Source: Candidatus Gallacutalibacter pullicola
Lineage (GTDB): Bacteria; Bacillota; Clostridia; Oscillospirales; Acutalibacteraceae
DNA length: 33,304 bases
Reading direction: 5' to 3'
NCBI GenBank assembly: GCA_018712265.1
Contig: DVHF01000107.1
Location: 1-33,304, forward strand
How positions within the stretch are numbered: position 1 is the first letter of the stretch; each line of letters opens with the position of its first letter. Shown one piece after another: positions 25,189 through 33,304 of the stretch. Below the pieces are notes generated by a model. That model was not told the DNA's origin. It saw only the letters and a list, made by a program, of their open reading frames with translations, and did not search any database. The position numbers were made by a program, and so were the translations under genes.

Positions 25189-27225
25189 CTACTCCATAAT
25201 TTCATATAAAAGATGCCCGTATTCGCCGAATTCATTGACGAGCATCACCTTGCCCTCTTTTTTGCTCTCCAGGAAAAGCGACTCCAAAAGGTGCCGCATC
25301 CGGAGGATCCCTCCCTGCGCCGCCGCCCGGTAGCAGGCGTTGAGCGCGATATTCTTGATCTGCGAGCCGGAGAGATCAAACTGGCGCGCCATATAGTCGA
25401 AGTCGATGCCCTTCTGCGGCACGGAATCCGGCAGGACGTCGTGCCAAAGCTCGCGGCGCAGCTTCTCATCCGGGATCGTGAACGCGATATGGTACCGGAA
25501 CCGCCGCACAAACGCAGTATCGATGTTCTGCATCAGGTTGGTCGCCATCAGCACCACGCCCGAATATTCCTCCATGCGCTGGAGCAGATAGGCCACCTCC
25601 GTGTTGGCGTACTTATCCTTGGCCTCCTTGACCTCGCTGCGCTTGCCGAGGATCGCGTCGGCCTCGTCAAAGAACAGGATCATATTGCTTTTTTCCGCCT
25701 GATCGAACACCTGGCGCAGCCGCTTTTCCGTCTCGCCGATGTACTTATCCACCACCTGGGACAGATCGATTTTATATAATTCCAGGCCGAGCCTGCCCGC
25801 GAGCACCTGCGCAGCCATCGTTTTGCCCGTGCCCGGAGGACCGGAAAACAGCGCCGACACGCTCCGTCCATACGGGAATTTCCGGCGCAGGCCCCAGCCG
25901 TCGAGTACCTCAATCTGCCGCTCGACCTGCGTACAGATGTCCTCCAGCGTTTTCTTCTGCGCGGCGGGCAGCCGCAGATCCTCCCATGTGTAGGAGGTCT
26001 CCACGAAGCGGATATTCTGGTACCGCCCGTCGTCAAGCACCTGATAGCACAGCCGGAAGATCGTCCGCGTATCCCACGGGCCGTCCGGCTGGCGGATTGC
26101 AAGGAGATCGAGGATCCGGGAGATCTGCCCGGCAGTCAGCGTCATTTTTGCAGCGAGCTCCGCGCACGGGAACCCGGACGCATCCGGAAGCTTTTCCCGG
26201 GAAAGCGATTCCCACAGCGCGACGCTTTCCTGTACGGAGCATGGCCGAATCGCAACAGGCGCGACGAACGCCTGCACAAACGGCACGGCGCGCACTTTCT
26301 CGTCCGTCGTGAGAAACACCGGGCGATCCAGCGGCGCAAGGCCGCGCTCCATCATACGAAGCTGCGCGGGCAGAAGATCGAACTGCCCCTCCGGAGGGCT
26401 ATCCAGATCGCACAGGCACAACAGGCGATCGGTCAGGAGCAGCTCGCGCAGGACGCGCCGCCACGGCTTTGCCAGCAGGCGGCTGTTTTCGCTCACCGAC
26501 GCATACGGCACAAGCATCAGCTCCCGGCCCAGCAGGCGCGCCGTCTCCCGTGCGAAGAACCGGCGGCCGCTCGTGCGCTCGCCGCGGATCGGGACAAGGC
26601 AGAAGCCCCCTGTCCGCCGGATGAGATCAGCCGTCTCCCGGATCTCCCGATCCATACGGCGGAACGGCGGCTCCGGGCTGTCCGGCGGGACAACCGTGCA
26701 GAAATCCTTCATCGCGTGATCCGGCTCGTCGTCCCCGCTGAGCCACGCGGCCAGCCGGCCGTCCAGCTGAAAGGGCGTGCGCAGGAAATTGCTGTGACCC
26801 GGCTCGGCCTGCAAAAGCAGCTCCACCCTGTCATACGCGCGGCGCAGCGCGGGGATATTGTCGATGCTTTCCTGCGTACGGCACGCAATCCGCGCGGCGG
26901 CCTCGATGGTCAGGCCGTCCGTACACAGACCGCCCTCCCGAAGCATGGGGAGGACCCGGCCGTCCATTTCGGCCAGCAGGGAGAGCTGCACCGCCGTCAG
27001 CGCGACAGGATCGCCGCCGCAGAGATCGTACAGCTTCCGGTACCGCGCCGCGGATACCGGGGAATCGAAGAACAGCTCCTCCGGGGATTCCGGAAGCTCG
27101 GACAGCTCCTCCTCCGTCACGTCGGCAGAAATCAGGCGGCTGTACCGCCGGAAAAAATCCGCATCGGCGCGATCCTTAAAAAATATAGAAGCTTTAAAGG
27201 CCGCAAGCGCCGCCAATCGTTTCAT
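25189..27225 (-). CDS. AAA+ ATPase of the eCIS-associated type, tandem ATPase domains
   Basis: The 678-residue soluble protein has an N-terminal helical region, a degenerate first ATPase domain (about 200-340, P-loop-like IRGERTSGRRFFA without the Walker Lys, Walker-B-like LLCLCDLDS), and an intact C-terminal AAA+ domain with Walker A GPPGTGKT (462-469), Walker B ILFFDEAD (516-523), ATN sensor (561-563) and Arg finger candidates Arg574/Arg575. This architecture and the DUF4157 neighbour match ATPases encoded in extracellular contractile injection clusters, where they are thought to remodel or assemble particle components. ATG 27223-27225 follows GGGAGG; the frame upstream is repeat DNA. Transcription likely starts at 27486-27515. 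No structural injection-system gene is in the window. Confidence 0.88.
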   Translation of the reverse strand: MKRLAALAAFKASIFFKDRADADFFRRYSRLISADVTEEELSELPESPEELFFDSPVSAARYRKLYDLCGGDPVALTAVQLSLLAEMDGRVLPMLREGGLCTDGLTIEAAARIACRTQESIDNIPALRRAYDRVELLLQAEPGHSNFLRTPFQLDGRLAAWLSGDDEPDHAMKDFCTVVPPDSPEPPFRRMDREIRETADLIRRTGGFCLVPIRGERTSGRRFFARETARLLGRELMLVPYASVSENSRLLAKPWRRVLRELLLTDRLLCLCDLDSPPEGQFDLLPAQLRMMERGLAPLDRPVFLTTDEKVRAVPFVQAFVAPVAIRPCSVQESVALWESLSREKLPDASGFPCAELAAKMTLTAGQISRILDLLAIRQPDGPWDTRTIFRLCYQVLDDGRYQNIRFVETSYTWEDLRLPAAQKKTLEDICTQVERQIEVLDGWGLRRKFPYGRSVSALFSGPPGTGKTMAAQVLAGRLGLELYKIDLSQVVDKYIGETEKRLRQVFDQAEKSNMILFFDEADAILGKRSEVKEAKDKYANTEVAYLLQRMEEYSGVVLMATNLMQNIDTAFVRRFRYHIAFTIPDEKLRRELWHDVLPDSVPQKGIDFDYMARQFDLSGSQIKNIALNACYRAAAQGGILRMRHLLESLFLESKKEGKVMLVNEFGEYGHLLYEIME

Positions 27226-27245
27226 TCTCAGTTCCTCCCAAGAGC

Positions 27246-27493
27246 AGCAGGCTGCACCTGCGGTGGGCAGATCGCGCAGGCGTCGTACCTCCGCCCAGCT
27301 GGATGGTATGATCGGGCTAATATGCCCGCGTTTATAGCCGTCTGCGGATATTATACCGTATCCCTGACCAGCTTGCCGCCGCGACGCAGTACCTGAGCCT
27401 ATCGGCATTTCCGCGGAGGTAACGACGCGCGGCGCGGACTACGTCCAGGCTTAGCCTGGCGCGAATTATATTAAGGCTTAGCCTTATTATACC
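27246..27493 (-). repeat. Promoter-leader repeat, type I plus type II (copy C)
   Basis: Read on the minus strand: TATAAT (complement 27486-27491), palindromes TAAGGCTTAGCCTTA (27472-27486) and CCAGGCTTAGCCTGG (27445-27459), type I, then type II from GGTATAAT (TATAAT at complement 27350-27355) to CCGCAGGTG, and a shortened palindrome GCAGGCTGC (27247-27255). GCGTCGTACCTCCGC (27280-27294) is inverted with a one-base difference at 27413-27428. The inner TATAAT is 124 nt from the ATPase start codon. Confidence 0.85.
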
Positions 27494-27515
27494 TTGCGGG
27501 GGAAAGGGCTGTCAA
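27486..27515 (-). promoter_or_regulatory. Consensus promoter of the AAA+/DUF4157 operon
   Basis: On the minus strand a perfect TTGACA (complement 27510-27515), 18-bp spacer and TATAAT (complement 27486-27491). The -10 box is the outermost part of the repeat and the -35 lies in unique DNA. The leader to the ATPase ATG would be about 255 nt, nearly all repeat sequence. Confidence 0.75.
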
Positions 27516-27554
27516 ACCTATGGGGAAGATTTAAAAAAGGTTTTAGAAATGAGG

Positions 27555-28226
27555 TCAGAGCCGGGCGTCCAGGAGCCTGAACCAGCTCCGATCCGTCTCA
27601 AGGATCCCCTCGCGGCGGAGCCTGCTGATTTCCGCGGACATCGCGCTGCGATCCACCTCCAGATAATCGGCCAGCGACTGGCGGTCATAAGGAATCGTGA
27701 ATTCATTGCTCCCGTGCTTTTTGGCCTGTGCGAGCAGATAGGCCATCAGCTTTTCCCTAGTGGTGCGTCGGGAAACCAGATCCAGCTTCTGGTTGAGCAG
27801 CAGGTTCTTGCCCGCCACGACGCGCAGCAGATTGCCGACCAGCCGCGCATGGAACGCGCACGCGTTCGGGCAGGAGGTGAGGATCCGGCGGCAGTTCAGC
27901 AGCAGGATTTCGCTGTCCTGAAAAGCGATCACGCTCACGGGAAGCTCCTGTACAGCGGCGCACGCGAACGCTTCCCCGAACAGCTCCGCTGGTCCGACAG
28001 CCGCCACGATGCTCCGCCTGCCGTAGTAATCGTCCCGCACCACCTGCACACCGCCCGACAGGACGATCCCCACAAATTCAGCGGGATCGCCCTCGGTGAA
28101 AACGGCCTGCTTTTTTTGCGCCTCCATCACCCTCGCGCCGAGACAGCCCAGCAGCTGCGAGAGTTCCGCCTGATCCATTCCGTCAAACAGCGGGCATCTG
28201 CACAGCACGTCAAAATATTTTTCCAT
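27555..28226 (-). CDS. Crp/Fnr-family transcriptional regulator
   Basis: The 223-residue protein has a cyclic-nucleotide-binding-like beta-barrel domain (about 10-120, with GVQVVRDDYYGRRSIVAAVGPAELFGEAFA), a dimerisation helix, and a winged helix-turn-helix (YDRQSLADYLEVDRSAMSAEISRLRREGIL, about 175-205). The N-terminal cysteines do not form the Fnr iron-sulfur motif, and the cAMP-contact residues of Crp are not evident, so the ligand is unknown. ATG 28224-28226 has AGGAGG upstream; the TTG just before it is less likely. The gene lies between the AAA+/DUF4157 operon and the DUF3006 terminator, on the same strand as both. Confidence 0.9.
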   Translation of the reverse strand: MEKYFDVLCRCPLFDGMDQAELSQLLGCLGARVMEAQKKQAVFTEGDPAEFVGIVLSGGVQVVRDDYYGRRSIVAAVGPAELFGEAFACAAVQELPVSVIAFQDSEILLLNCRRILTSCPNACAFHARLVGNLLRVVAGKNLLLNQKLDLVSRRTTREKLMAYLLAQAKKHGSNEFTIPYDRQSLADYLEVDRSAMSAEISRLRREGILETDRSWFRLLDARL

Positions 28227-28265
28227 CAAGGCCCCTCCTTTCCGTCCAGCGGCTGCACACTTTAT

Positions 28266-28308
28266 GAAAAAACGCCTCCGGCGCGGGGATTTTCCCGGCT
28301 GGGGGCGT
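28266..28308 (-). terminator. Terminator of the tepA-ftsK-MBL-DUF3006 unit
   Basis: On the minus strand ACGCC (complement 28304-28308) and GGCGT (complement 28272-28276) close a stem with a GC-rich inner hairpin (CCGGGAAAATCCCCG), followed by a run of T. It lies between the DUF3006 gene and the Crp/Fnr gene. Confidence 0.75.
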
Positions 28309-28332
28309 CCGTTTCTTTCCTGCTGGCCTCAA

Positions 28333-28551
28333 TTATTCCCAAAGCTTGTCCTGAAGCTTCTTGATTTTGCTGCGGCGCGCGGCCGTCTTTTCCGCATTGA
28401 TCGAGAGCGTGCCCTCGTCGCTGATTTCCAGCACGTCGCCCTCTTTGGCGCCCTTGGGAAGCTCCGCTGTTTCAATGCCGAAATATTTCTGATCCTTGTC
28501 CTCGCAGATCGCGTAGGAGCCCTCAAACCGGTCGATAATCAAAGTTTTCAT
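28333..28551 (-). CDS. DUF3006 domain protein
   Basis: This 72-residue protein (MKTLIIDRFEGSYAICED at the start, then a KGAKEGDVLEI strand) is a small beta-rich DUF3006 protein with a basic C-terminal helix (about 55-70). DUF3006 genes often follow ComEC-like metallo-beta-lactamase genes, as here: the start codon is 1 bp from the stop of the MBL gene, so the two are very likely co-translated. It probably binds or supports the MBL protein; no biochemical role is established that I can name. Confidence 0.85.
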   Translation of the reverse strand: MKTLIIDRFEGSYAICEDKDQKYFGIETAELPKGAKEGDVLEISDEGTLSINAEKTAARRSKIKKLQDKLWE

Positions 28552-28552
28552 G

Positions 28553-29482
28553 TCAATTCCCTTTCCTGTTTTCTGTTTCTACTGTAATATCCTTTCCGTC
28601 TGTCAGGAACAGGACCGTCCCGTCCACATCGGTGCGCAGCACCTGCGCGCCCTGCTCCTTGAGCCGGTAAAGCACCTTCTTTTTGGGCAGCTTATTGCGG
28701 TCCTTTTTGACGGAAATGACGGCGTATTCCGGCCGCACCGCCTTCAGAAACGCTTTTGAGGTGGAGGATTTGCTCCCGTGATGGGCCACCTTGAGCACAT
28801 CCGCCCGCAGATTCTGGCCGGATTCCAGCAGTTCCTCCTCCTCGGCTTCCTCCGCGTCCCCCATCAGCAGGAACACCGACGCGCCGTATTCCACACGGAG
28901 CACAAGCGAATTATCGTTTGTCGTCTCGCCCGGGCTCAGCGGACCGAGCACCCGGATCCGCATCGAATTCAGTTCAAATTCCGTCCCCGGCTCCGGGTGG
29001 ATCACCGGGATTTCCTTTTCCAGCAGCAGATCCTTCAGCTTCGTGTATTCCCCGTCGCGCGGCTCCAGCTTGGGCGGAAGCTCCGGCGTTATGTAACTCC
29101 CGGTCTCGAACCGGGTGAGAACCTCCCCCATGCCGCCCACGTGGTCGCTGTCCGGGTGGGAGTTGATCGCGAATTCCAACCGATCTGCCCCGCGCCGCGC
29201 CAGATATTGGGATACCTGCTCCCCGCGATCCAGCGTGCCCGCGTCTATAAGCGCGAATTTTCCCTCACATTCAAGGATAATCGCATCGGCTTTGCCCACA
29301 TCCAGCACATGCACACAGGCCGGATATTCCTCCGCTGCCTGCGTGAAATCCGGCTCCCGCAGCTGCGTCCACGCCCGATCCCACGCCTCCGGCCCGGCGG
29401 ACGCGGCGCACATGGTCAGCCCGGCTGCCACGCACACCGGAACGAGCGCCCGGCAAAACGCACTTTTTCCTGCTCCCGCCAT
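28553..29482 (-). CDS. Exported metallo-beta-lactamase-fold protein, ComEC nuclease-domain-like
   Basis: The 309-residue protein starts with a hydrophobic export signal (about 8-28; Ala-Ser-Ala near 26-29 could be a cleavage site) and continues as a metallo-beta-lactamase domain: HVLDVGKADAIIL, the metal motif HPDSDH (109-114), MGDA (207-210) and AHHGS (233-237). This is the arrangement of the C-terminal domain of the DNA-uptake protein ComEC, without its membrane channel, so an extracellular or surface nuclease/phosphodiesterase role is likely (inference). ATG 29482 has AGGAGG upstream. It starts 35 bp after the FtsK stop and is tightly followed by DUF3006. Confidence 0.87.
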   Translation of the reverse strand: MAGAGKSAFCRALVPVCVAAGLTMCAASAGPEAWDRAWTQLREPDFTQAAEEYPACVHVLDVGKADAIILECEGKFALIDAGTLDRGEQVSQYLARRGADRLEFAINSHPDSDHVGGMGEVLTRFETGSYITPELPPKLEPRDGEYTKLKDLLLEKEIPVIHPEPGTEFELNSMRIRVLGPLSPGETTNDNSLVLRVEYGASVFLLMGDAEEAEEEELLESGQNLRADVLKVAHHGSKSSTSKAFLKAVRPEYAVISVKKDRNKLPKKKVLYRLKEQGAQVLRTDVDGTVLFLTDGKDITVETENRKGN

Positions 29483-29517
29483 GCGCCCCCTCCTTTTCTC
29501 CTGTTTTGAAAGGGCGG

Positions 29518-32037
29518 CTATTCCTCCGCCCGGTTCATGCTCATTTCCAGATACTGCTGGTAGGTGAGCAGCACCTTGCGCGGCTTGGAACCGTCCCGTT
29601 CCGAAACGATCCCCATTTCGGCCATCTCGTCTATCAGCCTGCCCGCGCGCGCATAACCCAGCCGCAGCCGCCTCTGCAGCAGGGAAACGGACGCCTGCCC
29701 CTCCTCTACCACGCATTTGATTGCGTCCATCATCATGGGATCCATGCTGTCTCCCTTTTCCTCGCGGCTCTCCTTCTTAGAGTCGGAGACGGCGTTGCGT
29801 TCAATCTCGTCCATCACGCCCTGATCGTATCCCGCGGCTGACGATTCCTTCACGAAATTGACGATCGACTCGATCTCGCTGTCGCTGACGAAGCAGCCCT
29901 GCACGCGGACCGGTTTCTGCGAACCGACGGGAGCAAACAGCATATCGCCGCGCCCAAGCAGCTTTTCCGCGCCGCCCATATCGAGGATAGTGCGGGAATC
30001 CACCTGCGATGAAACGGCAAACGCGATGCGGCTCGGGATATTCGCTTTGATGATGCCCGTAATGACATCGACCGACGGCCTCTGCGTCGCGATCACCAGG
30101 TGCATCCCGGCGGCGCGCGCCATCTGCGCCAGACGGCAGATCGAGTCCTCTACCTCATTCGGCGCGGCCATCATCAGGTCGGCCAGCTCGTCGATGATGA
30201 TGACGATCTGCGGCAGGCGGGACAGCGGCTGGCCCTCCGCATCGACGCGCTCCGGATCCTCTGTAAGGCGGTTGTATCCCGCCAGATCGCGCACGTTGTT
30301 TTCGGCGAACAGCTTATAGCGGTTGAGCATCTCCGAAACGGCCCAGCTCAGCGCGCCCGCCGCCTTGCGCGGATCCGTCACCACCGGCACGAGCAGGTGC
30401 GGGATGCCGTTATAGATTCCCAGCTCCACCACCTTGGGGTCCACCATCAGGAATTTTACCTCGTCGGGCGTGGACTTGTACAGCAGGCTGATGATCAGGG
30501 AGTTGATGCACACCGATTTACCGGATCCGGTCGATCCGGCGATCAGCAGGTGGGGCATTTTCGCGAGATCCGCCATAGTGGCGCTGCCGGCAATATCGCG
30601 TCCCAGCGCAACGGTCAGGCGGCTTTTTGATGTAGTAAACGCGGAGGATTCAATCAGGCCGCGCATCCGCACAACACTGACGGTCCTGTTCGGGATCTCG
30701 ATGCCGATCGCCGCCTTCCCGGGGATCGGTGCTTCGATGCGCACGCCGGAGGCCGCGAGGTTCATCGCGATATCGTCGGAAAGATTGGTAATTTTGCTGA
30801 TCTTGACGCCTGCGGCCGGCTGAAGCTCATACCGCGTGACGGCCGGACCGCGGCTGATATCCACGATCTTGGCCTGCACCCCGAAGCTTTTCAGCGTATC
30901 GACAAGCTTCTGCCCGTTCGACTGAAGCTCCCTCGTCACGCCGCTTTCCTCCACGGGATGATCCTCCTCGAGCATCGAAAGCGGCGGGAACCGGTAGACG
31001 GGTTCCTCGGACGGTTTCTCCGGATCCCCGGCGGGCGCAGGGGCGGCCTGCACCGGAGCTGGGACGGCGCTTTCCTTTTTCCGAGCCTCGTCCATCTTGC
31101 GAAGATACGCCGCCATCGCTTCCGCCGCCGCGTTTTCCTGCGGATCCTGTTCCGGCTCCGCCTGCGGCGGGGCGGGCTTTTCTGCCGGTTCGTCGTCGCG
31201 GAAAATATCTATTTTTTCCCGCAGGACAGGCTCCGGCATCCGGATCGCCTGCTCCAGATTTTCCAGCTTCTGGGCGCGTTCCGTCTCCTGCTCGCGCTTT
31301 TTCTCCGCAGCGCGGCGCTGCTGATCCTCACGGTCGAGATCAATATCGATGTCGCGCTTCCGGTTTTTCTCCTGCACGCGGCGTTTCCGGGCAGAATTGA
31401 TGCTCCCCGCCGCCTTGTTGACGGGCTTTGTCATCGTCTGGAACAGCTGGATCAGTCCGGTACCGGTCAGCAGCATGACCGCCACGAACAGCAGCAGCAC
31501 GATCACAATTTTGGATCCGATCCCTCCAAGCGCCGACGCCAGCGGGATCCCCAGCAGTCCGCCGATCAGGCCAGCGCCGGATCGCTGCGTCCCCTTCTGG
31601 TACAGCTCGCCCAGAAGCGTCCAGTAGGATTGCTCCGACGGCTGCGCGTTAAAAATATAGATCGCGGAACAAAATAAAAACAGGATGAACGCAATCATCC
31701 CAATCCGGAACCGTGTATTCTTATGTTTTTTTTCGGTAGCCGTGGCGAACGCTATGTACATCAGCAGGACAGGCCACAGGATGGCGCAGCTCCCGAACAG
31801 CCCCAGCAGAACGCTGTGCAGCCACAGCCACACGTGATCTCCGGGAATCAGGACCAGACACCCCAGCAGCAGGGACACTGCAAATAAGATGACTGCCGCC
31901 ACCTGGTTCCGCTGCTGCGCGTCCTCCCTTGCGGCGGCCTGCCCCGCTTTGGAGGAGCTTTGCCGCGACGCAGTTCTTTTTGCCGGCGCTTTCGCCGTGC
32001 TGCGCGACGTATGCTTTGCCTTTTTTCTCGCTGCCAA
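29518..32037 (-). CDS. ftsK: DNA translocase FtsK/SpoIIIE
   Basis: The 839-residue protein pumps chromosomal DNA through the division or sporulation septum. The N-terminus is Lys/Arg/Ser/Ala-rich (1-45), followed by about four membrane helices (about 48-210), a charged Pro/Glu/Ala linker (about 220-370), the alpha/beta motor domain with Walker A GSTGSGKS (near residue 500) and Walker [13 protein letters not shown], and a C-terminal winged-helix gamma domain that reads DNA polarity (about 770-835). I place the start at TTG 32035-32037 because GAGGTGAT lies 7-8 bp upstream; the ATG overlapping that site is out of frame, and the longer frame to 32298 overlaps tepA. Position after tepA matches spoIIIE of Bacillus. 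Confidence 0.93.
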   Translation of the reverse strand: MAARKKAKHTSRSTAKAPAKRTASRQSSSKAGQAAAREDAQQRNQVAAVILFAVSLLLGCLVLIPGDHVWLWLHSVLLGLFGSCAILWPVLLMYIAFATATEKKHKNTRFRIGMIAFILFLFCSAIYIFNAQPSEQSYWTLLGELYQKGTQRSGAGLIGGLLGIPLASALGGIGSKIVIVLLLFVAVMLLTGTGLIQLFQTMTKPVNKAAGSINSARKRRVQEKNRKRDIDIDLDREDQQRRAAEKKREQETERAQKLENLEQAIRMPEPVLREKIDIFRDDEPAEKPAPPQAEPEQDPQENAAAEAMAAYLRKMDEARKKESAVPAPVQAAPAPAGDPEKPSEEPVYRFPPLSMLEEDHPVEESGVTRELQSNGQKLVDTLKSFGVQAKIVDISRGPAVTRYELQPAAGVKISKITNLSDDIAMNLAASGVRIEAPIPGKAAIGIEIPNRTVSVVRMRGLIESSAFTTSKSRLTVALGRDIAGSATMADLAKMPHLLIAGSTGSGKSVCINSLIISLLYKSTPDEVKFLMVDPKVVELGIYNGIPHLLVPVVTDPRKAAGALSWAVSEMLNRYKLFAENNVRDLAGYNRLTEDPERVDAEGQPLSRLPQIVIIIDELADLMMAAPNEVEDSICRLAQMARAAGMHLVIATQRPSVDVITGIIKANIPSRIAFAVSSQVDSRTILDMGGAEKLLGRGDMLFAPVGSQKPVRVQGCFVSDSEIESIVNFVKESSAAGYDQGVMDEIERNAVSDSKKESREEKGDSMDPMMMDAIKCVVEEGQASVSLLQRRLRLGYARAGRLIDEMAEMGIVSERDGSKPRKVLLTYQQYLEMSMNRAEE

Positions 32038-32160
32038 AAATCCATCACCTCTATGTAAAATCCGGGATTCCCCCGCCGGATCCGCGCCCCTTTCGGATCG
32101 CAGATTCCGGGACTTCGCAGCGTGACATCCGTCTCTATTAAGAGCCGCCGCCCGCTGCTT

Positions 32161-32193
32161 CGGGACATTCCCCAAGCTGTGAGGAATGTCCCG
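32161..32193. other. Perfect hairpin in the tepA-ftsK spacer
   Basis: CGGGACATTCC (32161-32171) and GGAATGTCCCG (32183-32193) form an 11-bp stem with an 11-nt loop. No T-tract follows on either strand. It may separate tepA and ftsK expression by processing. Confidence 0.5.
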
Positions 32194-32225
32194 CCCCCGC
32201 TGCAAATTTTCTGCTTTATCTGCTG

Positions 32226-32247
32226 CAGGCTGATAAAGCTCAGCCTG
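32226..32247 (-). other. Hairpin across the tepA stop codon
   Basis: CAGGCTGA (32226-32233) and TCAGCCTG (32240-32247) form a perfect 8-bp stem with a 6-nt loop that includes the tepA stop codon. There is no T-tract, so it is a weak terminator at best. Confidence 0.4.
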
Positions 32248-33019
32248 AAGTCTTATTCTTGCCTTTCCGCTTTTTGGGCGGCGCTTTGGCATCGTCAATC
32301 ATCTGGTACAGACAGTCAATCGCGTCGGAAAGGCTGCCCAGAGAATCGATCAGTCCCTCGTTGACTGCCGCAGGGCCGTCCAAAACGCTGCCGACGTCCA
32401 TCACAAGCTCCTGCGTATTCATGGAAAGCTCGTAGAACCGCTCCGGAGAAATGGAGGAATTCTGCGTGACGAACTGCGTGATCCGCTCCTGCATCCGCTG
32501 GAAATATTCGAGCGTCTGGGGAACGCCGAGCATCAACCCGTTCATGCGCACGGGATGGATCGTCATGGACGCGCTGCGGGCGATGAAGGAATGCTTCGCC
32601 GCCACCGCCAGCGGGACGCCTATGGAATGGCCGCCGCCCAGCACAAGCGATACTGTGGGCTTTTTCATGCCCGCAACCACCTCGGCAATCGCGAGGCCCG
32701 CCTCCACGTCGCCGCCCACCGTATTGAGCAAAATCAGGAGCCCCTCTATTTTCGGTTCTTCCTCGATCGCCACAAGCTGTGGGATGACGTGCTCGTATTT
32801 CGTCGTTTTGTTTTGGGACGGCAGCGCCGTGTGGCCCTCGATCTGTCCGATGATAGTCAGGCAGTGGATCGTGTGCCGTCCGCCCTGTGTAATGACCGAA
32901 CCCGATTCCGAGATCCGATCCCACTGCTGGAGAGATTCCTCCTGTTCAGAACTCTCCGTTTCCGGAGCGGATTCCTCCGCCAGCATACTCACATACTTTT
33001 TATTTTTGGTCTTGCTCAT
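32240..33019 (-). CDS. tepA: TepA/ClpP-family serine protease (translocation-enhancing protein)
   Basis: The 259-residue cytoplasmic protein has a ClpP-like fold with the oxyanion strand [17 protein letters not shown] (98-114), nucleophile Ser132 in [11 protein letters not shown] and catalytic His155 in TIHPVR. TepA homologues process secretory or spore-related proteins and lie next to ftsK/spoIIIE, as here. The N-terminal 45 residues are acidic and disordered, and the C-terminus is a basic Lys-rich tail. I choose ATG 33017-33019, which has AGGAGG about 11 bp upstream; a GTG at 33067 would add 16 residues and has a weaker site (AAGGGA). Confidence 0.88.
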   Translation of the reverse strand: MSKTKNKKYVSMLAEESAPETESSEQEESLQQWDRISESGSVITQGGRHTIHCLTIIGQIEGHTALPSQNKTTKYEHVIPQLVAIEEEPKIEGLLILLNTVGGDVEAGLAIAEVVAGMKKPTVSLVLGGGHSIGVPLAVAAKHSFIARSASMTIHPVRMNGLMLGVPQTLEYFQRMQERITQFVTQNSSISPERFYELSMNTQELVMDVGSVLDGPAAVNEGLIDSLGSLSDAIDCLYQMIDDAKAPPKKRKGKNKTSG

Positions 33020-33085
33020 AATCGGGGATACCTCCTGCTTTTCCAAAAACTTTTTATAGTCTTTCACAGGAAGTCCCTTTTATTC

Positions 33086-33294
33086 ACGCCTGCGGTGGGC
33101 AGCAGGCTAAGCCTGCACTTAGATCGCGCCCGCTCCCTCTGGTCGCCCGGCCGGGTGGTACGATCGGGCTAAGACGCCCGCGTTGCAGCCTTTCTGCCGA
33201 CGTTCTACCGCACTTGCGGCGAGCAGCAGGCTAAGCCTGCACGCACCTGCGGTGGGCATACCGCGCAACGCGTCGTACCTCCGCCCAGCTGGTA
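33086..33294 (-). repeat. Promoter-leader repeat, partial plus full type II (copy D)
   Basis: On the minus strand a partial type II unit (CAGCTGGGCGGAGGTACGACGC... to CCGCAGGTG) is followed by palindrome GCAGGCTTAGCCTGC (33226-33240), then a full unit with a degenerate -10 (GGTAGAAC, complement 33202-33209), GGCAGAAAGGCTGCAACG, palindrome GCAGGCTTAGCCTGC (33102-33116) and CACCGCAGGCG. It lies directly upstream of tepA. The left end may lie beyond the window. Confidence 0.8.
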
Positions 33295-33304
33295 AGTGAA
33301 AAAT

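Noticed and set aside
23693-27225. Prophage or complete contractile injection cluster
   Set aside because: Only the ATPase and DUF4157 genes are seen; no sheath, tube, baseplate, spike, portal, terminase or integrase gene lies in the window.
32038-32298. N-terminal extension of FtsK into the tepA 3' end
   Set aside because: No ribosome site at the far start, it overlaps tepA, and a TTG at 32037 has GAGGTGAT in front.
33020-33067. GTG at 33067 as the tepA start
   Set aside because: The internal ATG at 33019 has AGGAGG at workable spacing, and the extra 16 residues are not typical; kept as an alternative.

Overview
The window looks like chromosomal DNA of a spore-forming, anaerobic, GC-rich Clostridia member, most likely of the Oscillospiraceae/Acutalibacteraceae type (inference). 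The evidence is a SpoIVB sporulation protease, a complete V/A-type ATPase operon, a Xfp-type phosphoketolase, a TepA-FtsK/SpoIIIE pair, strong AGGAGG ribosome sites and rho-independent terminators. I see no rRNA, tRNA, CRISPR array, transposase or phage structural gene.

Layout. 1-2344: AT-rich leader with an inverted repeat, then a cytoplasmic glycoside-hydrolase-like protein (+). 2341-4760: minus-strand block of a broken aldo/keto reductase, a lipoprotein esterase, an iron-sulfur flavoprotein and a 30-codon remnant of a membrane protein; both ends look like deletion scars. 4988-6199: spoIVB (-). 6604-8545: promoter and a tandem repeat array, then NfeD-like and SPFH/stomatin genes (+) and a terminator. 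8702-17738: nine-gene V-type ATPase operon (G/H-C-I-K-F-E-A-B-D) with its own promoter and terminator. 17771-18148: a 60-residue orphan protein with its own promoter. 18148-19590: DNA polymerase IV (-). 19669-20946: repeat, then an AraC-type regulator (+), convergent with phosphoketolase (20950-23334, -). 23693-27515: minus-strand operon of an AAA+ ATPase, a possible 55-residue ORF and a DUF4157 protein, driven by a consensus promoter and a repeat. 27555-28226: Crp/Fnr regulator (-). 28333-33019: tepA, ftsK, a secreted metallo-beta-lactamase-fold protein and a DUF3006 protein (all -), preceded by another repeat.

Two things stand out. First, a modular dispersed repeat family (about 100-bp units, each with a TATAAT-like box, covarying palindromes and exchangeable internal modules) occupies the 5' leader of four unrelated transcription units, always pointing toward the downstream gene, and forms a tandem array ahead of the NfeD-SPFH genes. 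Second, the AAA+ ATPase and DUF4157 protein are the accessory pair typical of extracellular contractile injection systems (eCIS), yet no sheath, tube, baseplate or spike gene is present here. They may form a stand-alone system.
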